Below are positions 21,502 to 31,542 of a stretch of 64,000 nt of DNA, in pieces (the first letter of the stretch is position 1; the number at the start of each line of letters is the position of its first letter). Both the position numbers and the translations under genes were made by a program. The notes beneath the pieces were generated by a model. That model was not told where the DNA came from, searched no databases, and worked only from the letters and a program-made list of their open reading frames with translations. The DNA is from Dactylonectria macrodidyma. Its lineage: Eukaryota > Ascomycota > Sordariomycetes > Hypocreales > Nectriaceae. Where the stretch lies: assembly GCA_020744425.1 (NCBI GenBank), contig JAGMUV010000002.1, positions 4,756,501 through 4,820,500 on the forward strand. Reading direction: 5' to 3'.

Positions 21502-21899
21502 GGGCGTCACCATGTCCACATTCCCATACCAGTGCGCAGTTCCTCTCTTCGCGGCGTTTCGGGGGCGGCAAATGAATGAGCAAATGAATAAGCTTGGTTG
21601 TTCTCTCGATGAGTCCGGTACCTCCTGTACATACCGATTATGGGTGGCCTCTCCGCTTTATTTTAACGTTAATTGATACCGTCTGTACAATCATATCTTG
21701 GTCTTTGATCGTAGTGAATGCCGTCATCGAGTTTGAGTTGTGATGCCTTCTATTATGTATAAATGACCCATGCATGGCTTTTCGCGTATCTCATTACACA
21801 ACGTTGGTACAGATGATGAGATCCTCCCTCACGCCACTCGGACCCAGTATATTTTACAAGTTTGTACAACCCCATCGACAATGTCCAGTGTTTATAATT
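21502..21899. other. Convergent 3' region between OM14 and MIA40
   Basis: Holds the 3' ends of both transcripts; nothing else seen. Confidence 0.5.
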
Positions 21900-22865
21900 T
21901 TACGCCTGCTTCACGGAAGAGTTTTCTTCAACCCTCTCAACCGCCTTGACGACCTCCTTCACCTCCTCCTTGACCTCGGCGATGGCTTCGACGGTCTTTT
22001 CGGGGATGGAGGTCTCGGCAGGCTTCTCAGCCTCACTCTTCAACTCGTTGGCAGCAGCGGGCTCGGCCTGGACCTTTTGAGCATCCAGGGCAGGATCCTC
22101 TTCGCCAAAATCAGGGGTAGGAGTGCCGTCCTCGTCGTCGGCGAGCTCGGCACCGTAGATCTCGGGATACTTCTTAAAACACTCCTGCATTCCCCTAGCC
22201 ATCGAGTTAGCACAATTGGATCACGCCATGCCATATATCACGTACTGGAACTTGTCAATGCAGTCCATGCCCTTGGGCTCCTGGTCCGAGTACACGAAGC
22301 AGCTAAAGGCAGTCTTGAACTCCTCGCCGCAAGGACCGTCGGCCATGCCGCCCAGGCAAGGGCAGTCCCAGTTGATCTCGCCAGTTTCGGGGTTGAAGGC
22401 GCCCTGTTGGCCAGCCTCCTCCTCGACAGCCTCGAGGGGCGATCCGGTGGCAACGGTGCTCTCGGCGGCGGGCTTCTCGGCGGCGGCGTCGGGGCTTCTA
22501 GCCTGGATCTGCCTGCGCTTCTCCTCGAGCACAGAGTCGACAGTCGGCAGATCATCATCAGAGAAGGCCGCCGGGGCGGGGACGGTTCGAGCTGCAGCAG
22601 GGCGCGGAGTCAGTCGGCCGCCGGGTTGCGCCAGGGGCAATTGAGGCATACGGGCTGCATCGTCGGCGAAGACGGGACTGGTGTTATAGTAGTAGACGGC
22701 GCCGAACGCTAGGCCCCATCGCGCGAAAGAGCCCTTCCACGAGCCCTTGCTGGAGGAGCTCGAGGCCGTTGTCGAGTTGAATCTTCGGGGCGCAGCGCGG
22801 GCCGTGGAGCGCAAGGTGGCGGCCAGGACGGGCCTCGAGGCTGAGCGTAGGGTTGTGCGATACAT
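21900..22865 (-). CDS. MIA40: Mia40, mitochondrial intermembrane space import and assembly oxidoreductase
   Basis: Predicted join on the minus strand 22865-22246 and 22194-21900 gives 304 aa; the GTACGT donor at 22245 joins FQ to GMQECF in the family phrase [18 protein letters not shown]. Mia40 oxidises small cysteine proteins in the intermembrane space and traps them there. Visible: a mitochondrial presequence rich in Arg, Ser and Ala ([10 protein letters not shown]), a membrane segment (about residues 46-58, [13 protein letters not shown]) that anchors it in the inner membrane, the redox CPC (about 168-170), and the twin Cx9C cysteines in the [11 protein letters not shown] and DCIDKFQGMQEC segments. 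An acidic Ala/Glu tail ends in SVKQA. Divergent from THI80, sharing a promoter with a GATA motif cluster. Confidence 0.95.
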
Positions 22866-23715
22866 AGTGAGGGCGGGAGGGCGTGAGAAATTAAGTCGGA
22901 GGAATGGACGAAACAAAAGGAATGCGCAAAGACGAGAAAGAGTTCTCAGCGGCGAACAACGAACTGTCGATCAAGAGGCTTGGAATTGGTCAGCAGTGGT
23001 GGAGCTTCGGAATCTCTAATTGACCTGACATGGACCTTCAGCCGTCCCGATGTCCGAATTGACATGAGTGAAAAAAAAAAGAAAGAAATGGGAAGATCGC
23101 CGCAGATTAGCCGATGATCTGCGATAAGGGCCTTATCTTATCGCAAAGCTACCCCCGCCAAGCTCAACGCCATGCATGCTCGTAATGGGCATTTGCGAGC
23201 CGGCCGGAACGAGCCGTGTGACATGTGAGGTGGATGACTGGAACGAGGTCATTCGGACCTGTTAAGAAAGGTCGACTAAGGTTAGGAGCTACGAACAGAT
23301 TCGAGTAGCTCCGTTTCATTGTGGCTTTTCGAAAGGTCATTCGCGAAATACAATACGACGAAATGATAATTCGGGGCTTGTTCACTGTTCCCAAAACATA
23401 CCACGTCATAAGTGATAAAGTGATCAAAGACCGCATCCGGCGGAGTCGTTTCGTCTCGCAGAACAAGGGCTGTTTCTGCCGTGCACCCTCGTCTACTGGG
23501 TTCCCCGACTTTATATTGACCTGCTGGACCGCCGCATCTGCCACACGAGGAATCCAAAACCACGAGACCGAGCAGCAAAAGTCCCAAATTCCCAATCCAT
23601 CTCGACTCGCCGTCATCCCCCCCCGTTCTGCAACCCCGCCATCCCACCCCTCACCATCACAACCCTGCGCAGGTAGCATTTTCGCAGAACCAAGTCGGCC
23701 ATCCCTCCCTCCATC
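22866..23715. other. Divergent promoter region between MIA40 and thiamine pyrophosphokinase
   Basis: About 850 bases shared by two divergent genes. The clearest element is the GATA cluster at 23120-23145; a C-rich tract (23600-23715) precedes the right-hand gene. Confidence 0.5.
23120..23145. promoter_or_regulatory. Cluster of three GATA-factor motifs in an inverted repeat
   Basis: TGCGATAAG (23120-23128) is the exact reverse complement of CTTATCGCA (23137-23145), with a further CTTATC at 23132-23137, giving three GATAAG-type sites in 26 bases. Fungal GATA regulators (nitrogen AreA/Nit2 type, siderophore SRE type, light WC type) bind such words. Confidence 0.55.
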
Positions 23716-24713
23716 ATGGCCTCGCAGCAATCCTTCGAGTGGCGCCCCGCCAAGCTGCTGCAGGACTACAATGTGCCGCAGGACTTTGCCCTGCTTGTGC
23801 TCAACCAGCCGCTGAAGCTCGGGTCCAACCTGCGCAGGCTGTGGAAGAACTGTACGTTTTGGCGCGCGTGAGGAAGATACGGCGAAAATACAGTTGCTGA
23901 CCCTGGAGCGCAGCGTCGATGAGAGTGGCCGCCGACGGAGGAGCTAACCGCCTGCACAAGCTGTCGTCGTTTCATGGCAAGTTTGTAAGTATTCTTTCAT
24001 CTCGCATTCTGCGCGTCTGGGTTGACATATGACGCATCATGCCGTCCATCCCTTGCATTGTCCACCCCTCACATGACTGAACCCCATGTTCGCTCTCACC
24101 ACAATTCCTTCTAATTTCTTTCTCTACCCAGTCCAACCTCCAGGTCATCATCGGCGACCTTGACTCCCTCAGCCCCCTCGTGCGCGACTTCTACTCGTCC
24201 CAGCCGTCCCCCGCGACCATCATCCACGACCCGGAGCAGGAGAGCACCGACTTCGGCAAGGCCGTCAACTGGCTGCGCAAGGAGCACCCGGCCGGCATCG
24301 ACATCGTCGCCCTCGGAGGCATCGGTGGCCGCGTTGACCAAGGCCTGAGCCAGCTGCACTACCTCTACCGCTTCCACGACGACCCGGCCTACGCCCAGGG
24401 CCGCGTCTTCCTGCTCTCCGGCTCCAGCCTGACCTTCCTCCTCAAGGCCGGCACCCACCATATCCAGGTTCGTGAGGACGGCGAGCACGACGCCTTTGGT
24501 AAGCATGTCGGCATCATCCCGCTCAAGGAGCCCAGCGTCATCTCCACGACCGGTCTCGAGTGGGATGTCACCGACTGGAAGACCGAGATTGGCGGCCGGC
24601 TTAGCACGAGCAACCACGTCTTGCCCGACACCCAGGTCATCCAGATCAAAACAGACAAGGACGTGCTCTTCACAATAGCACTCAGGCATGTCGACGGTGA
24701 GGATCATGAATAG
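23716..24713 (+). CDS. THI80: Thiamine pyrophosphokinase
   Basis: Predicted join 23716-23851, 23914-23984, 24132-24713 gives 262 aa. The enzyme transfers pyrophosphate from ATP to thiamine to make the cofactor TPP. Family motifs are intact: VAADGGANRLH (about residues 50-60), VIIGDLDSL (about 73-81), ESTDFGKAVNWL, ALGGIGGRVDQGLSQLHYL (the catalytic dinucleotide-binding region), and the C-terminal beta domain with GIIPL and the Ser/Thr-rich TGLEWDV and LSTSNH segments that bind thiamine. Length is normal for fungi. Cytosolic, since no signal sequence is seen. It is divergent from MIA40 and converges on BOS1. Confidence 0.95.
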
Positions 24714-24944
24714 TCCCTATTTTGCATTTTGATTTCCATAGTTTTCCCTTCCCCTTCCAGCAGTCCAATTAGAGCGGACGAACAGACGCTCACGTACGTG
24801 TGGTATGCCAGAGAAAGAAGTACAAAAACAAGTCTTAAAAAAAAAAGAAAACTCCAAAACACCGCGCTGATGCCAATGCTTTACTGCCAGAGATGCATGT
24901 AGCTCCCACGTGCCCACCCCTCCCAAGACGGACATGCTTCCGAT

Positions 24945-25732
24945 TTACCGCAGATAGTGGAGGACCAGCCAGCAAAACAGGAAGAAGATGATGACACCAG
25001 CAAAGAAGATCCATTTGTCCTCGCGCGCACGTCGCTCGACCATGCGAATGGTATCGCCACTGACGCCTAGGGTGTTGGCCACGGTGTAGAGCCGCTTCTG
25101 CGTGCCCTTGAGCATCTCTCGCTGCTGGCCCAAGTCGCCCAGCACCGCCTGTCCACGCGCAATGTACTCGTCCAGCGCGTTATTTGTGTTTGCAAAGAAG
25201 TTTTGCTCGCGGAAAGCATGCGCCTCCCTCTGCTCCTCGCCAGAGCCCATCGTCAGGGGGCCGTTGCTGGCCGCGGGCTGCCTCGGCTGAAAAGTCGAGT
25301 GCGTCGTTGTCGTCGTGGCATTCGCGTACGGGTTCTCGGGCGTGGCATTGTACGGCCGACGACCCAGTAGCTCGGCGCGATTCGACTGGTGCTGGGCTTC
25401 CTCGCGGGTACTCTTGAGCCCGTCGACCTGGGCTCGGAAGTCGGACAGATCTTCGCGGAACCGCTTGACGCGGGCAAAGGCCTCCTCCTGCTTCTTGGGC
25501 ACAATCTCCTGCCGGGCGATGCTCTGGTACTCGTCAAGCGTTTTGGTGAAGGTAGCGATGGACGCAGACACGTTGCCAATCTCGCCGGGGGACGCTTGCG
25601 GCTTCGACGTCAGGCTCGACAGCTCGTTTCGGAGCGACTTGCTCTGCCGCAGGGCAGAGTTGTATGAAATGTTCTAGTACACAGATGAGTCAGACAGAAG
25701 CCAAAGGGTATCAATCACTATTAGCTTACCAT
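24945..25732 (-). CDS. BOS1: Bos1, ER-Golgi Qb-SNARE
   Basis: Predicted join on the minus strand 25732-25730 and 25673-24945 gives 243 aa. The first coding exon is the ATG alone, followed at once by GTAAG; exon 2 begins NISYNSALRQSKSLRNEL, the usual start of this family. Bos1 pairs with Sed5, Bet1 and Sec22 in fusion of COPII vesicles with the cis-Golgi. Visible: an N-terminal helical region, a central Pro/Asn/Thr-rich linker (about 100-130), the SNARE helix (about 160-215, ALDEYIARGQAVLGDLGQQREMLKG cut here for length into its start and the later TLGVSGDTIRMVERR) and a C-terminal membrane anchor WIFFAGVIIFFLFCWLVLHY. The short luminal tail is just LR. Confidence 0.9.
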
Positions 25733-26469
25733 GACTTTTTTTATTGCTGCGCGCTCAGCCTTGCGAGATGTCCAGGTGGAAACTATTTGCCATGATACGC
25801 TTCAAGCTTTGGTATGAATGGCTAAGGGTCCTCCACATGCCGCTTGTGGCCAGATCGCCCGGAAGCGGAATAACCCCGGCCGCTGGGGTAATCCCTGTTC
25901 CCCTTCTGCCTTGTCCACCCTCCACCCAAAGAAGATCTTCCCGAGATGCAAGTGTCTTGTGAGTTGAGCAGGCATACACATTGGTCGCTCGTGGGCACTG
26001 CCACGGTCAAGAGGCGATCGAACCATTTATTGTGCCACTGCACGGGTATTTCTTATTTCCGTTTATCGGGTTTTGCATCACTCTATTAACCCGTTTCAAC
26101 CGTGTCTGCGTACCGTTATCCATCCGTAACACAGTATCATGACTACAATCCAATCAACAATACAGCATTACAACCATTAGTTCGCTTTCCTTTTCAAATA
26201 TCGGGATTACGGTATTTATCTCCATTCTCCACAACTCATTTGGCCCCCTTTGCTGCCTGCCATAGGCCTGCAGGGCTCTGGTAGAATATGACGCCTCCAC
26301 GCAGGCAATTTTGCCGAGCTCGGCACCGAAGCAGGCATGTTGAATGTCGAGGTGACAGCGGACTTTAACAAAACTCCACCAAACCCGTTCGATGGTGGAT
26401 ATAATACATCTGTAGGATTCCCTCTTTTGGATGGATTTGTGTGAAAACTGTCCATAGGTGCCTAGAATC
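25733..26469. other. Divergent promoter region between BOS1 and the MFS transporter gene
   Basis: No gene. Around 25869-25890 an imperfect inverted repeat (AACCCCGGCCGCTGGGGTAA) contains CTGGGG/CCCCGG words that resemble CreA-type carbon repressor sites; this is a weak suggestion only. Confidence 0.4.
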
Positions 26470-28068
26470 ATGGCGACTGCAACCATGACTGAATCAACAC
26501 ACCGGCAGAGCCTTGAGGCGCCCGGTGGTGATGACAACACCAAGAGCGAACTTGACCCGGGAGTAGTAGAGAAGCAGCCCGAAACAAACGAGGAACCAGA
26601 AATTGCCATCTATTCCATCTTTACGCAGTGGGAAAAGCGCTTCATTGTGCTCGCGGCCGCCGGCACCGCCTTCTTCTCGCCGCTCTCAACCCAAGTCTAC
26701 TTTCCAGCTCTCACGGCCATCGCCGAGGACCTCGACGTCAGCGCCTCGCAGGTCAACCTGACCATCACGACGTATATGATCTTTCAAGGCATCACGCCCA
26801 TGTTCATCGGATCGCTGGCCGACAGCGGCGGTCGGCGGCCCGCGTACGTCGTGTGCTTCACCATCTACATAGCCGCCAACATCGGCCTCGCCGTGTCGCC
26901 GAGCTACGGCGCGCTGCTCGGCCTCCGGTGCCTCCAGTCGGCCGGGTCTAGCAGCACCGTGGCCCTGTGCGTCGCCGTCGTTGCCGACGTCATCACGTCG
27001 GCCGAGCGGGGCCAGTACATCGGCCTCACCGTCCTGCCCATCGTCCTGGCGCCGGCCCTAGGTCCCGTCATCGGCGGCGTGCTGTCCGAGTATCTCGGCT
27101 GGCGGTCCATCTTCTGGTTCCTAGCAATCCTGGCCGGCGTCACCATAGCCCTCGTCGGCGTCTTCTTTCCGGAGACGTGCCGCCATATTGTCGGCGATGG
27201 GTCCATCACCCCGCCCGTCATGTATCGGTCTTTATGGCAAATCGTCAAACGCCGACGGGGGCTATCCAGTAACGCCAAAGGCCGAGAGGCTGCCGAAGCC
27301 CCCAAAGCTAAATCGCACTTCAAGTTTAAACCCCCAAATGTCTTGGAGGCGATCCTGATATTGTGTCAAAAGGAGACTGGCTTGTTGCTGGCGCTCGGTA
27401 GCATCGTCTTTGCCGGCTTCTATTGCGTCGTGACCGTCATGCCCACTTCCTTCCAAAAGGCATATGGGTTCAACGAAGTAGAGGTCGGTCTGATGTACTT
27501 GCCTCTGGCATTAGGTTCCATCCTCGCCGCCGCGGTTGTCGGCCCTCTCATCAACAAAAACTTCAAGCGGCACTGCCAGAAGCTCGACATCCCGTATGAC
27601 CGCAGTCGACAACAAGACCTCTCCGACTTCCCGATCGAGCGAGCACGTCTGGAGATGGCCATCCCGCTGCTCGCCCTCACGGCAGTAACGCTCGTGGCAT
27701 GGGGCTGGGCCGTCCACGCCGAGGCCCATCCCGCGGTGCCGGGTGTCATCAGCGCCATCATGGGCATGGGCATCGTCGGGCTCAACAACACGTCCAACGC
27801 GCTGCTCATGGACATCCATCCGGGCAAGGTGGGAACCGCCTCGGCCGCGGGCAATCTGTCACGATGCCTCCTCGGTGCGGGGGCCACGGCAGCCATTGCT
27901 CCCATGGTCAATGCCATGGGCACCGGATGGGCCTTCACATTGGCAGGGGCTCTTGTAGCTTTGTGTACCCCCCTTGTCTTTGTATTGATGACATTTGGCA
28001 TGAAGTGGCGTAAAGAGCTAAGGTTGAAAGTTCAACAAAAGGAAGAATTAAAGAGCAGGAATTCATAG
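26470..28068 (+). CDS. MFS drug:H+ antiporter (DHA1, Qdr-like)
   Basis: Single exon, 532 aa, from the ATG at 26470 (an in-frame GTG lies 12 bases earlier). Twelve membrane segments can be traced. Visible: a polar cytosolic N-terminus of about 55 residues; motif A in loop 2-3, GSLADSGGRRP; the antiporter motif C in helix 5, LAPALGPVIGG; a long central cytosolic loop (about residues 250-295) rich in Lys and Arg; and a basic C-terminus. These mark a 12-helix DHA1 proton antiporter of the Qdr/Dtr/FLR type, which exports drugs or small metabolites through the plasma membrane. It stands in tandem with the P450 gene and may export the product of that pathway. The substrate cannot be told from sequence. 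Confidence 0.88.
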   Translation: MATATMTESTHRQSLEAPGGDDNTKSELDPGVVEKQPETNEEPEIAIYSIFTQWEKRFIVLAAAGTAFFSPLSTQVYFPALTAIAEDLDVSASQVNLTITTYMIFQGITPMFIGSLADSGGRRPAYVVCFTIYIAANIGLAVSPSYGALLGLRCLQSAGSSSTVALCVAVVADVITSAERGQYIGLTVLPIVLAPALGPVIGGVLSEYLGWRSIFWFLAILAGVTIALVGVFFPETCRHIVGDGSITPPVMYRSLWQIVKRRRGLSSNAKGREAAEAPKAKSHFKFKPPNVLEAILILCQKETGLLLALGSIVFAGFYCVVTVMPTSFQKAYGFNEVEVGLMYLPLALGSILAAAVVGPLINKNFKRHCQKLDIPYDRSRQQDLSDFPIERARLEMAIPLLALTAVTLVAWGWAVHAEAHPAVPGVISAIMGMGIVGLNNTSNALLMDIHPGKVGTASAAGNLSRCLLGAGATAAIAPMVNAMGTGWAFTLAGALVALCTPLVFVLMTFGMKWRKELRLKVQQKEELKSRNS

Positions 28069-28736
28069 GCCAGCATTAAAATGAAGTGAAAACGTAAATA
28101 ATATGAACTGGGGACGTTCTTAGACGCACGTGGAACAGCTATGTCAAAGACAAAATCATGACGGCCTTTACTGAGTCGTCCAAGGCGATGAAATCCAGAT
28201 TAAAACCCTGTATAAATAGACCTTTTTTGGGCCCCTCACACTGTTATTCACTATTGGGGGGTTTTTTTTTTTACTGTTTAACCTCTGGCCCCCCTCTGAG
28301 TGTGCGCTGCCAAGGACCATAACCTCAAAAAAATTTTTTAAAAAAAATAGACCTTTAATTATTATTCTGTCTTCATGATGAGTAGTCGTTGTCTTAGACC
28401 CCAAGTGAATGGGGCGATTGTCATGGGCCGCTACAGTCATGATTGCAATATGTGGGGGCTCCACCACAATCTTTTTGCAGCCAAAGTCAGAAACTCCAAC
28501 TGCCCACAATCAACTTCACCACCAAAGTTGCACCCCGGCGGTCTCAAAACGAGCGGGGTTCATAACAGCCTTCCGACTAGGGGTTTCCGCTATTCTGTTT
28601 CATATTTTAAGCAGAAAATGGCCTTTTTATGACATCCTACCGCCTATGAATCCTCCCCAAGCCCTCCAGACAGAGCTGGTCCACAGAGTCGCCGACCACA
28701 GTGCACAACCCCTGTAATGCTTCGACCATCGTCAGC
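28069..28736. other. Intergenic region holding repeat copy 2
   Basis: Separates the MFS and P450 genes. It contains the 5'-3' repeat insertion at 28214-28356; the remaining 380 bases upstream of the P450 show no gene. Confidence 0.5.
28214..28356 (-). repeat. Dispersed repeat copy 2, bracketed by 12-bp direct repeats
   Basis: The segment 28226-28325 is the reverse complement of 8702-8804. It is enclosed by AAATAGACCTTT at 28214-28225 and 28345-28356, a likely target-site duplication. Between the conserved end (CCATAACCTC) and the right-hand duplication is an A/T run of about 20 bases, like a poly(A) tail in plus orientation. This copy holds only the first 100 bases of the 1 kb unit at 8688-9739. 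Confidence 0.7.
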
Positions 28737-30465
28737 ATGCCTCTCACTCATGTTTATGCTGGGATAGCACCCCTCAGCAGGTTGCTACTCCAGACATTAA
28801 CTACCACCCTTGTATCAATCAGCATCTTGCTCGTCACCGTCGTCATCTATCGACTCGCCTTCCATCCCCTTGCCTCAATCCCAGGGCCGAAGCTCGCCGC
28901 CGTCTCAAGCATTTGGCACGCATATCAAGCTCGTAATGGACGCATGGCGCGCTTGGGAAGAACCTTGCATCGTCAGTATGGGCCCATTGTGCGCGTTGGT
29001 CCAAATGAGGTCTGGTTTGATACAAAACAGGCTTTTCAGGCCATTTACAGTCAGTCACTCTCATGATATACAGGAGGACCCAACTAATCAAGTGCAAGGC
29101 AATGGTAGCGGCTTCGAAAAGTCAGACTTTTATTGTGAGTTTTGCAAATGTCGTGAGAAGCTTATGCTGATCCTCAATAGTGGCCACGGCTCTAAGCAAG
29201 CCACGTCTCAACTGGAAGATGGACCCTCACTTTCCTGACGCACTCGATCTTCTTTCCGAGAGAGACGTGCAACGCTACCGGCTCCAGCGCCGACTCATAG
29301 GCCCCGTCTACCAGACCTCCAACTTAGCCCAGTACGAATCTGCCGTTGACTCAGTCTTGGAGCGCGCCATCGCCAAGCTCAAGGACCTCAAGGGTGCCGA
29401 GGTCGAGCTGAACGAATGGATGCACATCATCGCCGTGGAATGCTTGAGCGCCATGGTCCTCTCGTGGTCGCCTGGGATGCTTGATAGCGGAACGGATGGG
29501 GGATCTGGTCCTCACGCCTATCACAGCTGGAGGCGGAAGAGCGTCTTCGGCCTCTTCCCGACCATGGCGAAGCTCGAGTTCTGGCACAAGACGGCCGGCC
29601 GGCTCTTTAGTACCGTGTGGGGAGTCAACTTCAAGACGCCCAAGAATTTCCGGCCCTTCTTCCCGGTAGGCCAACTTTTGGTTTCCAGTGTTGGGTTGAT
29701 CTAATTTCTTTGTTGCAGGAAGTCGGCAAGAAGATATCGCGGCGAGTCAATGCCGCCAAGAGACCAAACCCGCCCAAGGACAATCGAAAGGACCTCATCG
29801 CCGACTTGATTCAACTGCACAAGAGCAAGCCCGGCTTCACCATCAAGTACCTTCGACGCATGGCAATGACAAACTTTGGCGCTGGCCACGAAACGATGGC
29901 GTCGACGCTGACGTCCATCATCGCCATGATCGGATCCCACGACAAGGTCCGGGCTAGAGTCACAGATGAGGTCCTCAAGTCTGCCACTCCTACAGAGTAC
30001 TCAACAGCTATACGGCTTCCAGTGACACAAGCCCTCATCAAGGAGACCAAGCGGCTTCACCCCGTCATCAGCATGTCTCTTCCGCGCAAGGTCCCGCGAG
30101 GCGGTCTATACCTTCATAGCACATTCTTCCCACCCGACACGACAGTCGGATGCAACCCCGTCGCGTTGCACCGCAACACTGAGATATTCGGACCCGATTC
30201 CAATGACTTCCGCATGGATCGTTGGTTAGATGCCGACCTAGAGACAGTTCGCAACATGGAGCGGTTCAGTCTAAGTTGGGGCGGCGGTGCCAGGACTTGT
30301 CCTGGACGCCACTTGGCCGAGCTGGTTGTCTTCAAGGCTGTGCCTGCGTTGGTCAAGGAGTTTGAGATTGAGGCGTCCATTCCACCGGAAGACGACATGC
30401 CGTCGTACTTTTTGTCACTTCTGACTGGCGTCAAGGTCCGCTTCATTGAGAGAGTACCGTCATGA
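28737..30465 (+). CDS. Cytochrome P450 monooxygenase
   Basis: Predicted join 28737-29049, 29093-29134, 29181-29665, 29719-30465 gives 528 aa. Visible: an N-terminal membrane anchor (about residues 18-40, LTTTLVSISILLVTVVIYRL) followed by the Pro-rich hinge IPGPKLAAVS; the oxygen-binding helix I with GAGHET; the ExxR pair Glu389/Arg392 in IKETKRLHP; and the heme loop SWGGGARTCPGRH with the thiolate Cys474. The usual heme-loop Phe is Trp here. The layout resembles the pisatin demethylase-like P450 group common in fungal secondary metabolism and detoxification. It acts in the ER membrane with NADPH-P450 reductase. The flanking MFS exporter and alpha/beta hydrolase suggest a joint pathway. The substrate is unknown. 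Confidence 0.9.
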
Positions 30466-30573
30466 TCGGGTTGAATTGTGAACACGGACGTTAAGTGTTC
30501 CATTTGACACGAGTGTGAAATGGTTCATTATTCTAAATCTATAGAATCTCTGGTCAAATACCGAACCAAGGAA

Positions 30574-31542
30574 TTAAAACGACTTCAGCGCCACTGCTCT
30601 CGCCTCTTCCGCTCTAACCTGCCACTTCGACCCCACGGCCACGAGATCAAAAGCATGGGGAACGCCGGGTATGAGATGAAACTCGACTTCAACATCATCC
30701 TTCATCAATCTCTGGGCAAACTCGAGCGCTTCATCTCGGAACAGATCCAGAGTGCCAATGTCTATGTACGTAGACGGCAGGCCTCGGAGCGACTCTGCCC
30801 TGGCCGGCGCCGCATAGGGAGACACGTCCGCATCCGGCTTTCCCGCCTTGTCCTCCCCGACGTATGCGCCCCAGGCGAGGTTGTTCCTCTCCGGCGCCCA
30901 CACGACCAGCTTCAGGAACGCAGCGTCCTCGGGGTACTTTGTCCTGTCGTCGAGCATGGGGTACACCAGGACCAGCTTGGCCGGCGGAGGACTGAAGGCG
31001 CGGTCCCGGGCCATGAGCGCCATCCCGGCACCGACGCCTGCGCCTGCGCTCTTGCCTTTGATGCCGATGCGTGCAGGGTCGATGTTGAGCTCTGCGGCGT
31101 GCTCCACGAGATACTTAAAGGCGGCGAAGGCGTCCTCGACGCCCGTCGGCGCGGGATGCTCCGGAGCTAGGCGGTACGCAACGGCAAAGACGGGGCGGTC
31201 GGCGGCCAGCGCGGTGTTGGCGCAGCCGCCCCCGCTTAAGTCGATATTGCCGGCGATGAAGCCACCGCCGTGGATGGCGAGGACCGCGGGCTGCGGCTCT
31301 GAGACTTCGATGTGCTCGCGGGTGGCGTACCGACGGAGCTCAATCTCAGCACCGTCGTAGCTTCGGACGGTAAACGACGTCTGCTGGATCTTGTCGCCAG
31401 GCGGGACCTTGGGCATCACGACCGAGAACAGGCTGTTGCTGGCCGCCCGCATCTCCAGCGCCGTCGTTGGCACGGGTGAGCTGGCGTTTGCAAAGGGCGC
31501 GATGGCCTTGGCGTACTCTGGTTCATAGACGAGGCCAGACAT
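30574..31542 (-). CDS. Alpha/beta hydrolase fold-3 (HSL-type) esterase
   Basis: Single exon, 322 aa. Visible: the oxyanion motif HGGGF (about residue 91), the family phrase VAYRLAPEHPAP, the nucleophile elbow GKSAG (about 163-167; the family usual is GDSAG), the acid in GTLDLFRDEA and the catalytic His in GVPHAFD. All three triad residues are present, so it should be active on a carboxylic ester or similar bond. No signal peptide, so probably cytosolic. It converges on the P450 gene with about 108 bases between stops. Such esterases in secondary-metabolite clusters trim or lactonise products. The Asp-to-Lys change next to the nucleophile is unusual. Confidence 0.88.
   Translation of the reverse strand: MSGLVYEPEYAKAIAPFANASSPVPTTALEMRAASNSLFSVVMPKVPPGDKIQQTSFTVRSYDGAEIELRRYATREHIEVSEPQPAVLAIHGGGFIAGNIDLSGGGCANTALAADRPVFAVAYRLAPEHPAPTGVEDAFAAFKYLVEHAAELNIDPARIGIKGKSAGAGVGAGMALMARDRAFSPPPAKLVLVYPMLDDRTKYPEDAAFLKLVVWAPERNNLAWGAYVGEDKAGKPDADVSPYAAPARAESLRGLPSTYIDIGTLDLFRDEALEFAQRLMKDDVEVEFHLIPGVPHAFDLVAVGSKWQVRAEEARAVALKSF

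Noticed and set aside
21774..22712. 312-codon plus-strand frame opposite MIA40
   Set aside because: It is antisense to the well-conserved Mia40 coding sequence and lacks an ATG with any support.
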